This document shows, in pieces, positions 63,179-64,000 of a stretch of 64,000 bases of DNA. The notes under the pieces are model-generated. The model searched no databases and had not been told where the DNA came from. It saw nothing but the letters and a program-made list of their open reading frames with translations. Source of the DNA: Fumia sp045645505 (GTDB lineage: Bacteria; Bacillota; Clostridia; Oscillospirales; Ruminococcaceae); the NCBI GenBank assembly GCA_045645505.1, contig JAZRIW010000018.1:77382-141381 (forward strand), read 5' to 3'. Each line of letters starts with the position of its first letter. Positions within the stretch are counted from its first letter, which is position 1. Both the position numbers and the translations under genes were made by a program.

Positions 63179-64000
63179 ATGTCACATATAGTTATAAATG
63201 ATAAGTCTGAATGTTGTGGATGTTCTGCTTGTTTTAATATGTGCCCTTATGAGACTATTTTAATGGTAGCGGACGAAAAGGGATTTTTGTATCCTCAGGT
63301 TCAAATGGAAAGATGTATAGATTGCGGACTCTGTGAAAGAGTTTGTGCATTTAAGAATAAAATTTATGAGGAGCCTAAGCGGTTTCCAAAAGTTTATGCT
63401 GTAAAGGCAAAGGATGACGATGTTCGTTTTGAAAGTACATCGGGCGGAATGTTTACTTTGCTTTCTGATTTGGTATTAAATAATGGCGGAATTGTTTACG
63501 GTGTTGCTTTTGATGAAAATATGAAAGCTTTACATATAAGGGCTGATAATAAAGAGAAAAGAAATCTATGCAGAAATTCAAAATATTCTCAAAGTGATGT
63601 AAATACAGTTTTCTCACAAGTAAAGCAGGATTTGTCAGAGGGCAGGGAAGTTTTATTTACAGGTACACCTTGCCAGACAGATGCTCTTAAGACATTTCTT
63701 ATCGGTATGAATACAGACAAGCTCGTTTTGATGGATATTGTATGTCATGGAGTGTTAAGTCCAAAGCTTTACAGAGATTTTATTGACTTTATTGAAGCTA
63801 AAAGGCATAAAAAGGTTGTGGGTTATAAACACAGAGCCAAGGACTCAGGCTGGGGACATAATGAGAAGGTGTTTTTTTCAGATGATACAGCTGAAAAGAA
63901 TACAACTCTTATGCAGGTTTTAAAAGCGATATTCTATAAGAATTCTGCTTTAAGAGATGCTTGTTATAATTGTAAATATACGAATTTTTCAAGACCTTCT
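63179..64000 (+). CDS. FrhB-family iron-sulfur protein, cut by the window end
   Basis: The first 274 residues of a coenzyme F420 hydrogenase/dehydrogenase beta-subunit family protein. Two [4Fe-4S] ferredoxin motifs are visible near the start: CGCSACFNMCP and CIDCGLCERVC. The FrhB-type part follows with STSGGMFTLLSD, TGTPCQTDAL and MDIVCHGVLSPK. In bacteria without F420 such proteins often lie in polysaccharide clusters, so its role may be envelope related. It follows lcp by 43 bases, and no stop occurs before the end of the window. Confidence 0.88.
   Translation, partial: MSHIVINDKSECCGCSACFNMCPYETILMVADEKGFLYPQVQMERCIDCGLCERVCAFKNKIYEEPKRFPKVYAVKAKDDDVRFESTSGGMFTLLSDLVLNNGGIVYGVAFDENMKALHIRADNKEKRNLCRNSKYSQSDVNTVFSQVKQDLSEGREVLFTGTPCQTDALKTFLIGMNTDKLVLMDIVCHGVLSPKLYRDFIDFIEAKRHKKVVGYKHRAKDSGWGHNEKVFFSDDTAEKNTTLMQVLKAIFYKNSALRDACYNCKYTNFSRPS

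Noticed and set aside
63179..64000. Final gene as a truncated pseudogene
   Set aside because: The frame stays open to the last base and all motifs are intact, so it is cut only by the window edge.
1..64000. CRISPR arrays, insertion sequences, rRNA genes and prophage genes
   Set aside because: I saw no regularly spaced repeats, transposase or integrase motifs, ribosomal RNA signatures or phage structural genes on either strand.

Overview
The window reads as a chromosomal segment of a low-G+C, Gram-positive, anaerobic, endospore-forming member of the Clostridia. The evidence is the AT-rich sequence, AGGAGG-type ribosome sites, an oxygen-sensitive ribonucleotide reductase pair (nrdD/nrdG), the sporulation genes spoIIID and spoIIE, a T-box in front of tyrS, and the dgt-dnaG-rpoD, tig-clpP-clpX and cdaA-cdaR arrangements. 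No CRISPR array, insertion sequence, prophage, rRNA operon or defence island was found. This is core-genome DNA, with its unusual points in gene fusions, leader RNAs, start sites and one decayed gene.

Layout. 1-5 kb: nrdD (5' end outside the window), nrdG, a GlmU-like nucleotidyltransferase and guaB. 5-10 kb: a minus-strand F420 gamma-glutamyl ligase homologue divergent from a LysR regulator, then ispD-ispF, and a DUF3343 protein paired with a cysteine desulfurase. 10-18 kb: c-di-AMP synthesis (cdaA-cdaR), an FAD dehydrogenase, an orphan peptide-binding lipoprotein, then rpsO and pnp with leader RNAs. 18-27 kb: a HAD phosphatase, a heterodimeric ABC exporter, and a minus-strand polA-rimI-tsaD-comEA-like cluster. 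27-34 kb: dusB, two serine tRNAs, rpmE, a YigZ protein, dgt-dnaG-rpoD and an Rrf2 regulator. 34-38 kb: spoIIID and a DUF1540 protein, a truncated LuxR gene, a 57-residue protein, DUF421, DUF2130 and ThuA-like genes. 38-49.6 kb: T-box-tyrS, ddh, rplS-lepB-rbgA-rnhB::yraN-thrC, a phosphoesterase, tig-clpP-clpX. 49.6-64 kb: a secreted GHL10-type hydrolase with cell-wall repeats, galE, two M16 peptidase-family genes, lgt-folD, a zinc-ribbon/PASTA pseudokinase convergent with spoIIE, birA-lcp, and a partial FrhB-family iron-sulfur protein.

How the genes fit together. Several blocks serve replication, transcription and translation (polA, dnaG, rpoD, rpsO, pnp, rpmE, rplS, rbgA, tsaD, rimI, tyrS). 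Others serve the envelope (cdaA/cdaR, ddh, lepB, lgt, galE, lcp, GHL10 hydrolase) and sporulation (spoIIE, spoIIID). No clearly new multi-gene system stands out. The best candidates for new biology are the RNase HII-YraN fusion, the zinc-ribbon pseudokinase-PASTA protein beside spoIIE, the DUF3343/cysteine desulfurase pair, the structured pnp and rpsO leaders, the lack of a usable canonical start at dnaG, and a hairpin between ribosome site and start codon at 45.5 kb.
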